NCBI RefSeq assembly: GCF_040802235.1
Contig: NC_133174.1
Coordinates: 135,957,213-136,021,212, forward strand
Length of the DNA: 64,000 bases
DNA from: Manis javanica
Lineage: Eukaryota > Chordata > Mammalia > Pholidota > Manidae
Direction of reading: 5' to 3'
Below the pieces are notes generated by a model. That model worked only from the letters and a program-made list of their open reading frames with translations, ran no database searches and was not told the DNA's origin. The translations under genes were made by a program, and so were the position numbers. This document shows, in pieces, positions 11,750 through 24,164 of the stretch. The first letter of the stretch is position 1, and every line of letters begins with the position of its first letter.

Positions 11750-12375
11750 CTTTATAAACACCATTCATCTGTTGATGAACATTTGAATTGTTTCCATATC
11801 TTGGCTATTATAAATAATGCTGTGATAAATGTGGGAGTGCAGGTATCTCCTAGAAATCTCCTGTTTTCATTTTTGGGGGTATATATCCAAAAGTAGAATT
11901 GCTGGATCATCTGGTAGATCTATTTTTGATTTTATGAGGAACTTCCACGTAGTTTGCCATAGTGGCTGGACGTATTTACCTCCCTGCCAACAGTGTACAA
12001 GGGGTCCCTTTTCACCACATCCTCACAACACTTGTCGCTTGTCTTTTTGATTCTAGCCATTCTGGCAGGTGTGAGGTGTTAGCTCATTGTGGTTTTCATT
12101 TGCATTTCCCTGCTGATTAGCATGGTGGAGAACCTATTTGTGTGTCTGTTGGCCATTTTGATGTCCTTTTTGGAAAAATAGTTAACTAGATTTTTTGTTG
12201 TCGTTATTAAGTTTTACAAGTTCTTAATGTATTTTGGATATTAACCCCTTATCTGATAGAAGGTCTGCAAAAATCCTCCCCCATTCTGTAGGGTATTGCA
12301 TTTTGTCCATTGTTTCTTGCTCTGTCCAGAAGCTTCTGAGTTTGATGTAGCAACCAAAGCAAAAATCAACAACTG
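11750..12375 (-). mobile_element. L1 LINE, antisense, second segment
   Basis: The L1 resumes with 'cattcatctgttgatgaacatttgaattgtttcc', AGAATTGCTGGATCATCTGG, 'ccattctggcaggtgtgaggtgttagctcattgtgg' and CCCCTTATCTGATAGAAGG. These continue, in order, the segment left at 11400. Confidence 0.9.
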
Positions 12376-13415
12376 GATATATCTGTTTTTGGTCACATAA
12401 TCACTGTGTTGCCATTCTGAGTGTGGTTACTTGGCTGGGCAGGGTGCTCAGCTGTGACCTCAGTGGGCCTAGTATCCTCTAATCTGAGTTAACTGCCTGG
12501 GCTGGATATGTTGATGGGACAGCAATGTGCTGCTCTTGAGGTTACCTAGATAATGCTTTGAATGATCATTTAATATCTATTTTTGCCTCAGACTGGAGTC
12601 TCTATTTTTGTCCCCATATCATAGTGCCTGGCACATAGTAAACACTGAAAATTTAGTCAGTGAATGAGTCTCCCAGAAGTGTAAGCAGATCATAATTTTG
12701 GAGACAAATGATGGAAGTGTTCAGAGAGCCAAAGTGCCAGGGCTGGTGGTAGAAGACACAATGTGAGCAGAAGGGAGACTGGCCAAGTTCACTAGATATT
12801 ATGAACCAAGCAGGAAGGGGCTCTAGCTAGGAGGTGAATCTGTACAGGACTTGTCCTGCCAGTTACCACTGGTCCAGGTGGGGAGGTCAAGTCTAGAGAC
12901 CAAGGGCTCAAGCACAGACAGAAACTTAGCGTCATGAATTGGCAATTTTCCCAGGGAGAAGGCAAATGCAGAGAGAAACAGCTGTGTTCCAGAAACCTGA
13001 GCAAGCACCCTGGTGGGGAAATAGTCCTGGGGAACATGGAGTCTGGATACTGGCAGTTGGAACCTTGGCTCAGGACAGCTGAGAGGCAGGAAGCTAATCC
13101 GCAAGGCCAGATGAACTTGTCAACATAAATTACCAATCCACACACCAAAATATGGATCCTAAGTATAGAAGTATCAGGTCTGAGCAGCAGGTCTGGAATT
13201 AGCAGCAAAATTTGCATCAATATTGTTGTCAGATAGAGGCCATGCATCCTGTCTGAGGCCAGAGCTAGGCTCCAAGTTTCGGCTCTGGTTGGAACCCCCA
13301 GTTACAAACTGACATGGCTGTGGGAAAGTTTATAGACTAAGGGCAAGGAACTAGATAGTTCCGGACAGCAGAGGATGATGGGCTATAAAGGATACCTGTA
13401 CTATTCTGACATCCT
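12376..13415. other. Intergenic sequence with a short MIR 3' end
   Basis: CATAGTGCCTGGCACATAGT at about 12620-12640 is a MIR 3' fragment. The rest has no gene or repeat I can support. A 151-codon minus-strand open frame at 12792-13247 has no family resemblance. Confidence 0.5.
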
Positions 13416-13860
13416 GGGCCTGGCCCCTCCATTCCTATTCACACTGCTTTGCTTTTGATCTTCTGTCTCCTTCTTCCTGTCAATTCCATCCTATTAGTTC
13501 TATTATTACTATTATTATTATTATTAAGCAGGTACTGTATGAATACCCTTTCATATTCATTTATCTAAGATTCTGACATTACCATTAATTCTCTGAAGTC
13601 TGGCTCAAAACCAGTATGTTCTATGAAGTCTTTCTGACCCTGACCTCATTCCGGTGTTTATTGTGTCTCCTTGGAACTTCTGATTCTGGCTTTGTGTGTG
13701 TGTGGATGTGTGCAATTTTGCATGCGTAATCTCAATTATGTCACTGTGTAAACGTTCTAGAATTTCACTTATGCCTACTGCAAGCTTTCAAGGGCAGGGT
13801 CTGTTTCGTTGGTAAACCCCATCATAAATTCATTTTTTCAAAGCACCTGTTGAATACCTA
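13416..13860 (+). mobile_element. L2 LINE, ORF2 end and 3' UTR
   Basis: The segment 'ctgaagtctggctcaaaaccagtatgttctatgaagtctttctgaccctgacc' followed by 'ttatgcctactgcaagctttcaagggcagggtctg' matches the L2 3' region. An (ATT)n microsatellite interrupts it at about 13498-13527, and a GT-rich run lies near 13690-13710. Confidence 0.7.
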
Positions 13861-13884
13861 TTCTGTACTACCAATTAATCTACA

Positions 13885-13955
13885 AATTTGTTTAATCTAC
13901 AGATTTATTGCTTGTTTAATCTACAGATTTATTTAATCTACAGATTTATTGCTTT
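13885..13955. repeat. Small tandem repeat, TTTAATCTACAGATTTATT units
   Basis: Three near-identical units of 'tttaatctacagatttatt', with a partial first unit and two GCTT spacers, lie in about 70 bp. No function is evident. Confidence 0.9.
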
Positions 13956-15035
13956 CAGGAGGGGAAGCTACTGCCAGTACAGAAAACAAATTTATTTTCA
14001 GGTATCTTTTTTTTTTTAAAGAATGAAAGAGGATAGTACTTAATATTGTGAATACTGATTAAGCAACCAAACTCAGTCCAATTTTGTTTTAGGACTAATA
14101 GTTGGTCCAGCCTAACCAGATTGGCCTTTTGCCAACTCTTTCTGTGCAACCTCAAAGGTAGCCCTCTGATACCTGCTCCACTGACAGGGAAGTTAGCTGT
14201 TCTTGCTAAAGGTCATCATTATTGCAGGCTGCTATAGTTTATTGCTCCTAACCTGGGAGAATTCCCTTTAATGGGTTCAATTTTCATAAAGTCTTCTCTG
14301 CTCTTTGGAGCAGCCATAATTTAGTGCCCCCAATTAATTGAGAGAGCTAAAATTTCATACATAGTTAACTATACCTTCAATCAGTATTTGGTGCCTAGAA
14401 AATAAGTCCCTGATGGACATTTGCCCCTACAAGTCATGCTGCACAGAAAAATCGGTGCCTGTTCGCGGACTGTTTCTCCTTCAAATGTTCAAGTTCAACA
14501 ACGGTAGCAGTCAGTCGAGTGGAGACTGTTTCCAAGAAAAAGAGCGCTCAATGCTACTCTAGGGTATCTGACAGAGAAATGGAAGTGACTTTAACTTCCT
14601 CCAGGTAGATGAGTCAGTGGTCATATTCTCTACTCTTCAACCCATGCTAAATGAGGAAGGGTCCCCCAGAAGCTATCCATTCTCTTCCAATGGGCCATAA
14701 CTGTTTGGGAGAGGCAGTTACTCACCCCAGTTGCTGACAGGACCTCACCAATTATGGATTGTTCAGATGTGGCAGCTTACCCTCTATGCTCTTTCAAGCC
14801 CCTGGAAAGAAATATTTTTAAAAGGTTCACACAGATTTCCAACAGAATTGGCCACTGTGGGAAAGGGACAGAATCATGGATGGGGAGTCGTGAGGTCTGG
14901 GCTCCGAGTCCCATCAGCTCTGCCTTTGACTCCTTGTGGGAGCTCGGACATGTCCCTTCCCCAAATCCTGTCTGTTTTGCTCACTCCAGGACTCTGATAG
15001 TTGCCACCTATCACTGCACACTGCACACAAGTGCA
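13956..15035. other. Intergenic sequence, no gene seen
   Basis: The three overlapping plus-strand open frames at 14731-15137 run into L1 sequence and lack any recognisable protein signature. There is no repeat I can assign before 15040. Confidence 0.45.
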
Positions 15036-15039
15036 AAAC

Positions 15040-15425
15040 ATGTGTCTTCACAACAAATGCTGATGACATTATTCATAATAGTCCCCAAGTGCACACAATC
15101 CAAATGCCCATCAACTGGTGATTGGATAAACAAATGACACCGTGTCCATATGGTGGAGTATTATTCAGCCATAAAGAAGAATGACGTACTGATACATATA
15201 ACAGCATGGATGAACCTTGAATACATCATGCTAAATGAAAAATACAGATGCAAAAAGCCACACATTATATGATTGTACTTATATTAAGTGTCCAGAATTG
15301 GCAGATGCATACAGATAGAAAGCTGGGGATGATGAAGATGTTTTGGAATTGGATGGTGGTGGTGGTTGCACAACTTGGTAAATATATTAAAAACCACTGA
15401 ACTGTACACTTTTAAAAAATCACCA
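15040..15425 (+). mobile_element. L1 LINE fragment, 3' end
   Basis: CCAAATGCCCATCAACTGGT, 'gagtattattcagccataaagaagaatgac', 'aacagcatggatgaaccttgaa' and 'gtggttgcacaacttggtaaatatattaaaaaccactgaactgtacac' are consecutive L1 ORF2 end and 3' UTR phrases. The copy is short and 5'-truncated. Confidence 0.9.
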
Positions 15426-18230
15426 GAGTAGTTTGTTTAAAATATGGATTCCAATCCCCTTCCATATAGATACAGCAATAAAAAAGTCTGTGGTAGGCGC
15501 TGGATCATCTATATTTTTAACAAGTGGCCAGGTACCTCTACTGCTCAGATACATTTATAGAACACCACTGTAACGACTTTTTCCTAAGAGCTCTTCCAGG
15601 TCGCTACTACTTGACTTCTTTGCTATTCGCATTCCTCCTTTGTTCATCCATGTGCCAGGCACTGTGCACTGCATCAGTGCGCCAGGCAGCCCCCTGTGGT
15701 GGTGGAGACAGTCCTCGCTCTAATGGAAATTCCTCTGGTTTTTGGGGTACAGGGGATGCATCTACATGCTTTATAATTTTTAATTTGCATTCTATTAAAC
15801 AACCGAACTACCTACGATAAAGAAAGAGTCGAGTACATTGATGTAATAAAGTCTTTTTTAGGTAGAAAATGAAAAGCAAGACATCAAAGTGTGGCTTTCA
15901 ACCAAACTGCCCTCCTTAGGTCCTAGTCCTGCAGAGTCCACAGTCCGTTTGGTTAAATTAATAACCAAGACACTCAATGGTCTTTCAGAGGAATGCAGTA
16001 ATATGGAAGACTCCACACTGAGACATCATTTCTGAGGTGGCTCCAGTCCATGGCAACACAGAAGGCGGAATACATTCACGGTTTGGGGGGAAGCCTCCCT
16101 AACTCAGGAGTAGGAGGGGGGCCTCACAGCAGATGCCTCTCTTGGCACTTGGAAAGAGCTGCTTTGCACACTATTAGTCGCTGTGTCACAAAGCCTTGAA
16201 AATTCTGAGGTTGGCTCTGACAGAGAAATGAAACCACTACACAAAGGCGAGACTGAAATTTCCGAAAGGGTGCCATGCTAATTAATGCTTCAGGTTTGGA
16301 GACAAATTGCCTGAAATGAGGCCGATGTTTTTGAATGCAATAGAAAAACGTCTATTCTCAACCAATAGAAGACTCTCAATAAATTTTTAGAATTGAATTG
16401 AGGCAGAAGAAAACAGCAGAAAGATATACGGGGGAGGGCACCGGAAGAGGTCATTGAGTTGCAGAATTACTGGCTACTTCTGCTGCTGCCCACCTTCTCT
16501 GCATCTTGGGAGCTGCAGAGGCCTTCCCAGGGGGCTCTGTGTGGGGACTTGAGCTACATTAGACAGGAGAGGCCAATGCCACCAAAACATTCACTTGTCC
16601 TGCAAAATTATTCCCACTTTGGGTACAGCTATCAAAGACCATCTTTAAAAAATACAAAAAAAAAAAAAAAAAAAAGAAACCAGAAAGCTTCTGAAGCTCT
16701 TCTGGTTCCAGCCACTGTTGCCTCATAACGGAATAAGACAGAGCCACCCTGGAACAGGACGCCCGCCTAGGGGCTCCCATCCACCCGGCTGGCTGTGCGG
16801 GGCCTCACCGTTTCTGGCCTCCACTCTTCCCCCTCCTTGACCCTCTTGCCCTCCCTTTTCTTTCCCCACCTCTTGTCTACCCTGCCTTGGGCCCTGATGA
16901 GGCTCCTTAAGGAACCAGAGATGAATTAGCCTTAGTTCCTGCCCGCAGGAGGCTCTCCACCTGTGGGGGGACAGCAGACAAAAATGAACACGGGGCAAAA
17001 TGATACGTGCTGAAACAGATGCGAGGTCAGGAGCCTGGACCTTTCTGCACCTGGGTGGGCCTTCCCAGGAGTGTGAGGTGCAGAGGAAGCTGACTTGCTG
17101 GTATCTGCTGGTTCTTTTCTCCTTCTGGCCCTGTTCTTTTACCGCACAGTCACAGCAGACATCCTAGAAGGTATTGTTTGTGGGAGAGCCATAACCTACT
17201 TCAAATGAAATGCAGTCAGTGGAGGATTGCAGGAAGTTCATTTTGTTTAAGGAGCTGGGAGTCTTTTTTTTTTTTTTTTAAGGAAAAGAATGCCCTGCTT
17301 CCCAGCACGCCATAGAATAAAGGCACCTGTTTCCTTCCCTGAAGGAAATGCTTTTAAAAAGCAAGACCCTTCCAGATTGCTGAGGGCTCCTAGGTTCTTA
17401 TATGGTTATGAAATAAATGTTTTCAGTATAGAAATGTGCCCACTACAAATCATAGAATAAGAAGGCATCTCTCTGACTACTAAATACTGGGCTGTGGACT
17501 GTTCTGTTCTGTGCGGCAAGGTAGAATTAAGTCCAGAAGTCTCTCTGATTCTGTCTTTGGGCCTCAGGATATAAATAAAAGTGCTGGGGAGCCTGGTCAT
17601 TCAGACTCCAGCACTGTGTCACCCTGTGTCACCCCTGTGAGCATGGAGGAGTCAGTGTGAGGTAGCGGCACCATCTGAGCTTACCTCCAGGGCGACTTGG
17701 AGGTTAGGTTGATGAATATTCGCTCAGCTCTTCTTATCTAATGGAATCCTTGATAGTACAGAACTGGGAAACAGTGAGCTGGCCAAACTCTGTCGTGTCT
17801 TCTCCCTGGAAATGAGACTGTTAAATAGATCCTCTAAGTCTAGTGTAAGTTGTCCAGCATTCCTTGTATATACATTATTATTTTCCTCTTTAAGAGTGTA
17901 AAATCTAGAGATGGAAGTACAGTCTTGACATAATGCAAGTAATCTGATGAAGAGAAAAACAGAAGCATATTGCTTATTTCTCACTCTTTTCTCATGTTAC
18001 TGAGTGCCCTTCTCTCCTCTAGTTGTTTCCTTGTGATTTTGTGCCACCATTGAACACCGCACATGTCCTAATTCTGCAATACAGTGTTCTGAGTATCTCT
18101 AGGCGTGGAGAATAAGCTGTATTTTTAGCCCCTGGTTAACTCCTGATTGCCTGTGCACAGAGAGGCGGTGCTGCAACGGACTTGGGCTTTAGGAGCATGA
18201 GCTGCCTGGGAACCCAGGCCTGCCCTCTAT
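15426..18230. other. Intergenic sequence, mostly unassigned
   Basis: I see no gene here. Landmarks are a run of about 23 A at 16652-16674 and a T run at 17263-17279. A non-repetitive stretch at about 16180-16400 (with AATTAATGCTTCAGG and CCAATAGAAGACTC) could be conserved. The GC-rich open frames at 16723-16998 have no family resemblance. Confidence 0.45.
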
Positions 18231-18239
18231 GTGGCAAAT

Positions 18240-18680
18240 GTTCATCAAGCAGCTGCCGTTTTTCACTTACAGGGTCTCACTGTCTGAACTTGGGTAATGT
18301 ACTTAACCTTTCTGAACAATGGTTTCCTCCTCTGTAAAATGGGAATCAGAGCTACCACTTAATATATCCTGGGGCTTGTTATGTATGAGTCCTTCATGTC
18401 CATCATTCCTTTAGGTAGAAATATGACCCTATGCTAAGGTTATGCTTAGTGTTGTTATTCCTGTTTTCCAGGGGAAGAAACGGAAGCACAGGAAGTTCAG
18501 CAACTTGCCCAGCGTTATAAGTTGTTGAAGCTCCTGAGCCTCAGTTACCTCATTTGTAAAATGTCATATGAATGGTACCAAATTAACAAGATTGTTGTAG
18601 GGCTTAAGTAGGCTAAATACAGAAAGCTACCTAGAAAAATGCTCGGCCCAGAATAAGCCCTGTAGATATACAATAGCCTT
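18240..18680. repeat. Cluster of three MIR fragments (+, -, +)
   Basis: The first is plus-strand, with TAACCTTTCTGAACAATGG and CTCTGTAAAATGGGAATCAG near 18305-18350. The second is reversed, with 'tccaggggaagaaacggaagcacaggaag' near 18470-18500. The third is plus-strand, with CTCAGTTACCTCATTTGTAA near 18540-18560. The strand changes show three separate or nested insertions. Confidence 0.6.
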
Positions 18681-18689
18681 TCAGACATT

Positions 18690-18885
18690 TTTCACTTTCA
18701 GAAACCCCTTATATGCACGCTTGCTTTTTGGGTATTTTCAGTGTTTCTCACTAGACTGTGAGTTCCATCCAATCAGGGCCTCTGTCTGGCTTCTTCCTTG
18801 GATATCTCTTTTTCTGCCTATAATGGTGGCTGTACCTAGGAGGTGGTGCCTAATTGTTTTGTGAGTAAATGCATGACAACATTAA
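18690..18885 (+). mobile_element. L2 LINE 3' UTR fragment
   Basis: CACTAGACTGTGAGTTCCAT, followed by 'cagggcctctgtctggcttc' and 'taggaggtggtgcctaattg', matches the conserved L2 3' end. Confidence 0.75.
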
Positions 18886-19545
18886 TGCATTCTACAGTTA
18901 CCTGCTTAGGAAAATGACATGTTCGCCACATTTCCATTTATTTCCTCCATGATAACTAGTTCCCACAGAGCAGTGACTTGGTTTGTTACACATTGAATGG
19001 CCCTACATTTTATAAGGGAACTGTTCCTACTTTTTACCTCAACCAAAACTACATGGTCTCCATTTCTGATTATCCTTGAGCAAGACCATCTGTTAATCTA
19101 ACTTGATATATAGATCAACACAAATGTAAATTTGAAGCACGGTGAGGCTCCCTGAGATGGGAACCATGTGTCCAGGTCATTTAATTGGACAGGTGAGCAT
19201 AGAAAAATGGTTAGAGGTTGGTTTATATTAGGGACGCAACCACACTGGGATGTGAGTCCAAATGGACACGCAAAAGCAGGAGATTAATTGATGACAACAA
19301 AGGATGGGGAGTTCCATCCAAAGGCCCAGATTTGAGGAATGTGTCTAAGGAGCGACGGGGTAGCTGAGTGGTGACGTCAAGGCAGTAAACTAGGAATTTA
19401 GGGCAAAAATGCCATACCGGGGGTGAACTGGGATGCTCAGTGCGGCTTACGTCACTCCCCAGCTCTAACACCTCCACACTCCGAGCGGCATCAGGAGTTC
19501 TGGCCGCGGCCTGGGCAGCGTTTCACACTCTGTCCTGAAGGTAAG
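18886..19545. other. Intergenic sequence, no gene seen
   Basis: There is no assignable repeat. A minus-strand open frame at 19223-19477 has no recognisable signature. Confidence 0.45.
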
Positions 19546-19549
19546 AGCC

Positions 19550-21070
19550 ACCCAGAGTTCTTATTCAAAGTTTCCAGTGTCTTGGCAGAAGGCAGCATCT
19601 CCCCTGCGCCTCACCGTTGTTCTCCTCCGCCAGTCCTTGGGCCATTTCCTCCAGCTGCTTTTTCCGGTTTTGAGGATTTCAGCTCCTGGCTCGCTGTCAC
19701 TCTCTCCAACACTACTCCTGTATTCATGTTTGGTGACTTCAGTACTAACGTAGGTGACCCTTGCAACATCCTGGCCTTTCAGTTTCTTGACCTCTTCCCT
19801 TTCCCCCTGGCCTTGTTCTCCCCTCTTAGCCAGTCATGTCCACAGCCATATCCTCGCTCTGGTCATTTTCAGTAGCTCCAACCCCCACCACTTCTGTCCC
19901 ATGCATCCCATTCTCTTTCTACCACTTGCTGTCTTTGTGGCACAGCCCCCTGTAGTGCCCAGTTTCTGACTGTCCTTTCTACCATAGCAGACCCTGTTTA
20001 CCCCACTGATCCTACAAACTTTTCGCGCTCTCTCTCCCACCCAAGGTCTTCTCTTCCCTCCTGAATGTGTTCTGTGTATGTTCTCCACTCACTTTGCTTA
20101 GCAGGACTACAACCTACTTGGCGACTGAACTTAGGCAACAGGATATGACTGGGGAAACCCCCACAAAGATGCTGGCTGATCTGACTTTAAATTCACAACC
20201 ATGACCGTCAGGTGGATCCTTAATGCTGCCCAGCAGCCAGACTCTATTTGCCCAGGCCTTATACTCTCCCACTCCCCAAGATGACTATTTTATACCTTCT
20301 TCTCACTCCCTAAACTTCCACCCCCTCCTCCCCATTTGATTTTCAGTTGACAACTGCACTTCTTCTTCGCTGAGAAAATGGAGCAATCAGAACAGTTCCC
20401 CAGACTCCCTCCTGGCATCTACATGCCTGCCTTCCCTCTGGTTAACTTGATAAACTGTGCTAAATCTGATGGTTCATTCTTGGTTCTCAGCTTACTTGAC
20501 CTAACAACAGCTTGTTGACACAGTAGACCATTCCCTTCTGGAAATGCTTTCTTTGCTCAATAGTCAGGAAGGACGCCGTGAGCTCTTGGTTTTCCTCATT
20601 GCTGGCTGGGCACTCCTCCTCCGTTTCCTTCGCCGACGCCAACTCGCCTCCCCGGTCTCTGAACACTGGAGCTGCCTGCAGTCCCTTCCTGGCCTTTCCT
20701 CTCTCTGCGCTGCTCCTTCGGTGATCTCAGCCAGCCTCATAGCTTTAAACGCCATCTACTTGCTGACAGCGCCCACATTTATTTCTCCAACGTAGGCTTG
20801 ATCACCCTGTACAACCAACACAACTCACCTATAGCCGCAGCACTGGCAGGTCCACTCAGTAGGCTATGTTTGGAGTGTTCCTTAGCATGTAACAATATGT
20901 AATGTATTATATGAATTTTTTAAGACTCTTTTTCTGCCTTCCCCTGTTAGTATAAGCCCCACTGAGCCAGAATGGTTTGTCTGGTGTGTTTTTTTCATTG
21001 ATGCATCCTTAGTGCCCCAAACAGTACCTTCCATGTAGTGGGTGTTGAAACTATTAAATCAGAATTTCCA
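19550..21070 (+). mobile_element. L2 LINE, long diverged ORF2 copy
   Basis: This is the longest L2 copy in the window. 'tttggtgacttcagtactaacgtaggtgacccttgcaacatcctggcc' lies in the N-terminal part. Near 20720-20790 the frame reads approximately FKRHLLADSAHIYFSNVGL, which corresponds to the L2 reverse transcriptase catalytic segment. There the usual YADD is decayed to LADS, so catalysis is lost. The 3' end near 20950-21060 has 'gtgccccaaacagtacc' and 'gtgggtgttg'. Stops and frameshifts occur throughout, so no protein is made. Confidence 0.75.
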
Positions 21071-21247
21071 GAGGAAAAAGCCCCGGCAGTTGGTATATTT
21101 AACATGGGCCCAGGGTAATTGCTGCATATCAGGGAAGTGGGAGGAGTTCTGGCCTAATCAAACCTTTTATTAGCTGGCAACTCCTTATCTCCCTGACTTA
21201 ATTTTGTTCATTGCCTGCTCTGCTCATATTGCTCCCTCTACCACACT

Positions 21248-21410
21248 GCTTTTTTTAAATTGAGTTTTACTTCACGTAACAGTATATTAGTTTCAGGTGT
21301 CCAATGTAGTGATTCACTATTTGTAAGCATTGCAACATGATCATCACAGCACATCCAGTTAACATCCATTAACACACATAGTTACACGTTTTTTTTCTCA
21401 TGATCAGAAC
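21248..21410 (-). mobile_element. L1 LINE fragment nested in L2
   Basis: CAGTATATTAGTTTCAGGTG, then 'gtagtgattcactatttgtaagcattgcaacatgatcatcac', matches the reversed L1 3' UTR. It is inserted in an older L2 copy. Confidence 0.8.
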
Positions 21411-21749
21411 TTTTAAGGGCCATGATACTGGTCTTTTTATGATTCCTATAACATGCCAAACATGTTTCAACCCCATGGCCTTTGCACCCAATATTCCCTC
21501 TGCCAGGAATGTTTTCTGCATGTTGTGCTTGCTCAGTTTATTCAGGATGGTACTTGAGTTTATTCAGTTTAATTCAGTTTATTCCAGACTTTTATAATTA
21601 CCAGGACTCTGCTTAAAAGACCTTCTGAGACGTCTTCCTGCCCCCATCATTCCCAGTCCCCTACATGATTTATTGTTCTTCATAGCACTTATCATGACTT
21701 GGAATTAGGTATATATGTATTTTTGTCTCTGTAGACTACAATGTAAAAA

Positions 21750-21975
21750 TAGTAATAGTTCACACTTGCTACCTTCCTAATACTATTATAAGTGCTTTGT
21801 ATATAAAAAATGTTTCAATCTTTACAACAGTGCTAACATTTTTGGTTGCCATACTCACTTCGTAGAAGTGGAAGCTGAACTACAGAGAGGTTAAGTAGCT
21901 ACCCAAGGTCATAGCACTAGTAAGTAGCAGCGTCTGGGTAGTTTGGGTCCTGAGCCTGCTTCTTGTTAGGTGACC
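21750..21975 (-). repeat. MIR SINE nested in L2
   Basis: AACTACAGAGAGGTTAAGTA, 'cccaaggtcatagcactagtaagtagcag' and 'gtctgggtagtttgggtcctgagc' are the reversed MIR core, in good order. Confidence 0.8.
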
Positions 21976-22088
21976 TGAAAATGAAGATTTGTGTCTGCTT
22001 TCTTTACCATTGTATGTCTAGGGCTAAAACACGTTGGGCACGTAGTAGGTGCTTAATAAATAATAGTTAAATGTTGAATCACTGGGGC

Positions 22089-22465
22089 TTGTATTAGTCT
22101 GTTAGGATTGCTATAACAAAATACCACCGACTGAGTGTCTTCAACAACAGAAATCTATTTTCACATGGTTCTGGAGGCTGGAAGTTTGCGGTCAAAATGT
22201 TGTCAGGGTTAGTTTCTCCGGAGGCCTCTCTCCTGGGCTGGCAGGTGGCCACCTTTATGCTGTGACTTCACATGGCCTTTGCTCTGTGCACCCCTGCTGT
22301 CTTTTCCTCTTCCTATAAGGCCACCTGTCCTATTGGATGAAAGCCCCGCCCTTATGACCTCATTTAACCTGAATTATCTCTTTAAAGTCTCCAAATATAG
22401 TCCCACTGGGGGTTAGGGCTTCACCATATGAATTTGGGGGAGACACAGTTTCAGTCCCTAACAGG
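22089..22465 (+). repeat. Old interspersed repeat, family not named (copy 2 of 3)
   Basis: It begins GTATTAGTCTGTTAGGATTG and ends 'gggggagacacagtttcagtccctaacag', collinear with the copies at 1958-2395 and 44633-45005. Confidence 0.75.
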
Positions 22466-22576
22466 GCTGAAGCCCAGTTCTTAAAGGAATAGGATACCAG
22501 CATCAGAATTACTAACAAGGACAGGACATGCCAGGGTAGAGAGAAATTCATATACCATGCACTCCGTTGGTTTTTA

Positions 22577-22617
<41 letters not shown>
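22577..22617. repeat. (CT)n microsatellite with T tail
   Basis: About 15 uninterrupted CT units are followed by a short T run. Confidence 0.95.
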
Positions 22618-24160
22618 GTAATAGAAGCCCTTTCTTATAAGTGATCTCCTGTGGAAGCCTATGACAGCAAGGCTGCAAACTGAGGCTGTGCCGCTGGGAG
22701 CTGACGTGAAGGGCCATGGGGACCCCAGGTAAGTATTGTGCACGGAGGGCCCCCTGACCAAACCGAGCTCCTCATTTTATAGAAAAGACTTTTGAATCAA
22801 TAAAGCAACTTGAATGCTCTCTACATTCCCTGTATCTAGCAATGGGCCTGATCTCAGCTCAGAGAGGCTGGCTGAGTCTCCAGCTCAGGATTTACAGGCT
22901 CCAGGTGGAAGCCTGGAGATCTTGGCAGCAGGGAACCAGGTGGGTCTTAAACCAGGAGAGTGAGAAGGTGCCCCTCACAGCTGCTGTGCGTATGACTGGG
23001 GAGGCTCGACCTCACCCCAGCCAGAATAACAACCAGCTGCACCTTTGTATTATTAGCAGCTCATCGTTTTTATGAAAGGTTTAGGCTGAGTTTGAGACAA
23101 AACCCTGCAGTTAAGTTCTCCAACTGTGTAGATCTGTATTGTCTTTGTTCTAAGACACAGGAACTACACACTCCCAAGTGCCTCAGTTCAAATATTATTT
23201 CAGTATGCAAATTACAGTCATAAAGCCTAATGAAACACATTTGAATATCTAGTACAAAAGTCACCATATAAATAAAAAATAGGAGTGAATGAATGTGGTC
23301 AACACTTAATTTTATAAATGCAATTTGCCTCCTGAAGCCTTTAAAGAGCTCTGGCCAGTATTTGGAAGGCCTAGCTGAATTGCACAACCCAGAATTTCCC
23401 TGTGATTATGAAAGAAACAAGAATATGAATATCTATATGTGAATGGAGAATATAGATACAGATATAATTTTGTCTTTCTCTGTATTTCCTAATCTCCCTC
23501 CCCCTACACATAATTTTAAGTAGGTTGCCTGGGTAGGCTATTCCTTTCCCCAGGGAGTCTTACAGGTTGAAAATCAGAAGTGTACCCTGGACCACCTTGC
23601 TGGCAGGGCTAGGTTGTGAAAACAGCTCAGAGAGGAATGCTTACAGGCGCATGTGAACAAGCTAAATATTAGGCTGTCTTGCCAAAAAGTCCGGGCCCCA
23701 AGTAACAGAGCTGTAGGACTGAAGAGTCCAAGGGGAATTTGGACAATTTCTAGGAAATGCTAGTGTCACACCTTGAGTCCTACTCAGTGCTTCGGTGTTA
23801 CCTAAGTCCCTGGCATTTTTGTTTAATTCCAAGTGGTTGAGTCCCCCAGGATGACTGAATATGGATAGCCTGCCGTTCCAGGAACATAGGACCTCAGATG
23901 TGGAATTAAGATGGTTCAAGGAGAATATTAAGATCATACACATGAGTCTTTCTGGTATTCCGGCCCCACCCAGCCTGTGTCTATCTGTGCGTGCACAGCG
24001 GAATGAAGGTCTCCTCCTTGGCTCTGTGCTTTGTGGCTTTGTGTAGGCTCTTCTCTTTCCTTCCTTCCCTTTGTCAATTACATCCTATCACATCTTTTAT
24101 ATCACACAGGTAATACAAGAGCACCTTTGCGTTGTATAAGATACTGAAGTTACTGTTGCT
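22618..24160. other. Intergenic sequence, no gene seen
   Basis: Short overlapping open frames on both strands show no family signature. I cannot assign repeats here. GGTAAGTATT at about 22729 resembles a splice donor, but no exon supports it. Confidence 0.45.
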
Positions 24161-24164
24161 CTGG

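Larger units (their letters stand above)
21155..22080 (+). mobile_element. L2 LINE 3' end, interrupted twice
   Basis: L2 sequence starts near CTCCTTATCTCCCTGACTTA. It breaks for an antisense L1 piece (about 21248-21410) and resumes with 'ggcctttgcacccaatattccctctgccaggaatg' and 'gacttggaattaggtatatatg'. It breaks again for a reversed MIR (about 21750-21970) and finishes with GGGCACGTAGTAGGTGCTTA near 22036-22055. The nesting gives a relative age order. Confidence 0.7.

Noticed and set aside
22729..22738. Splice-donor-like GTAAGTATT after CCCAG
   Set aside because: A single donor-like match without a supported exon, acceptor or open frame is expected by chance.
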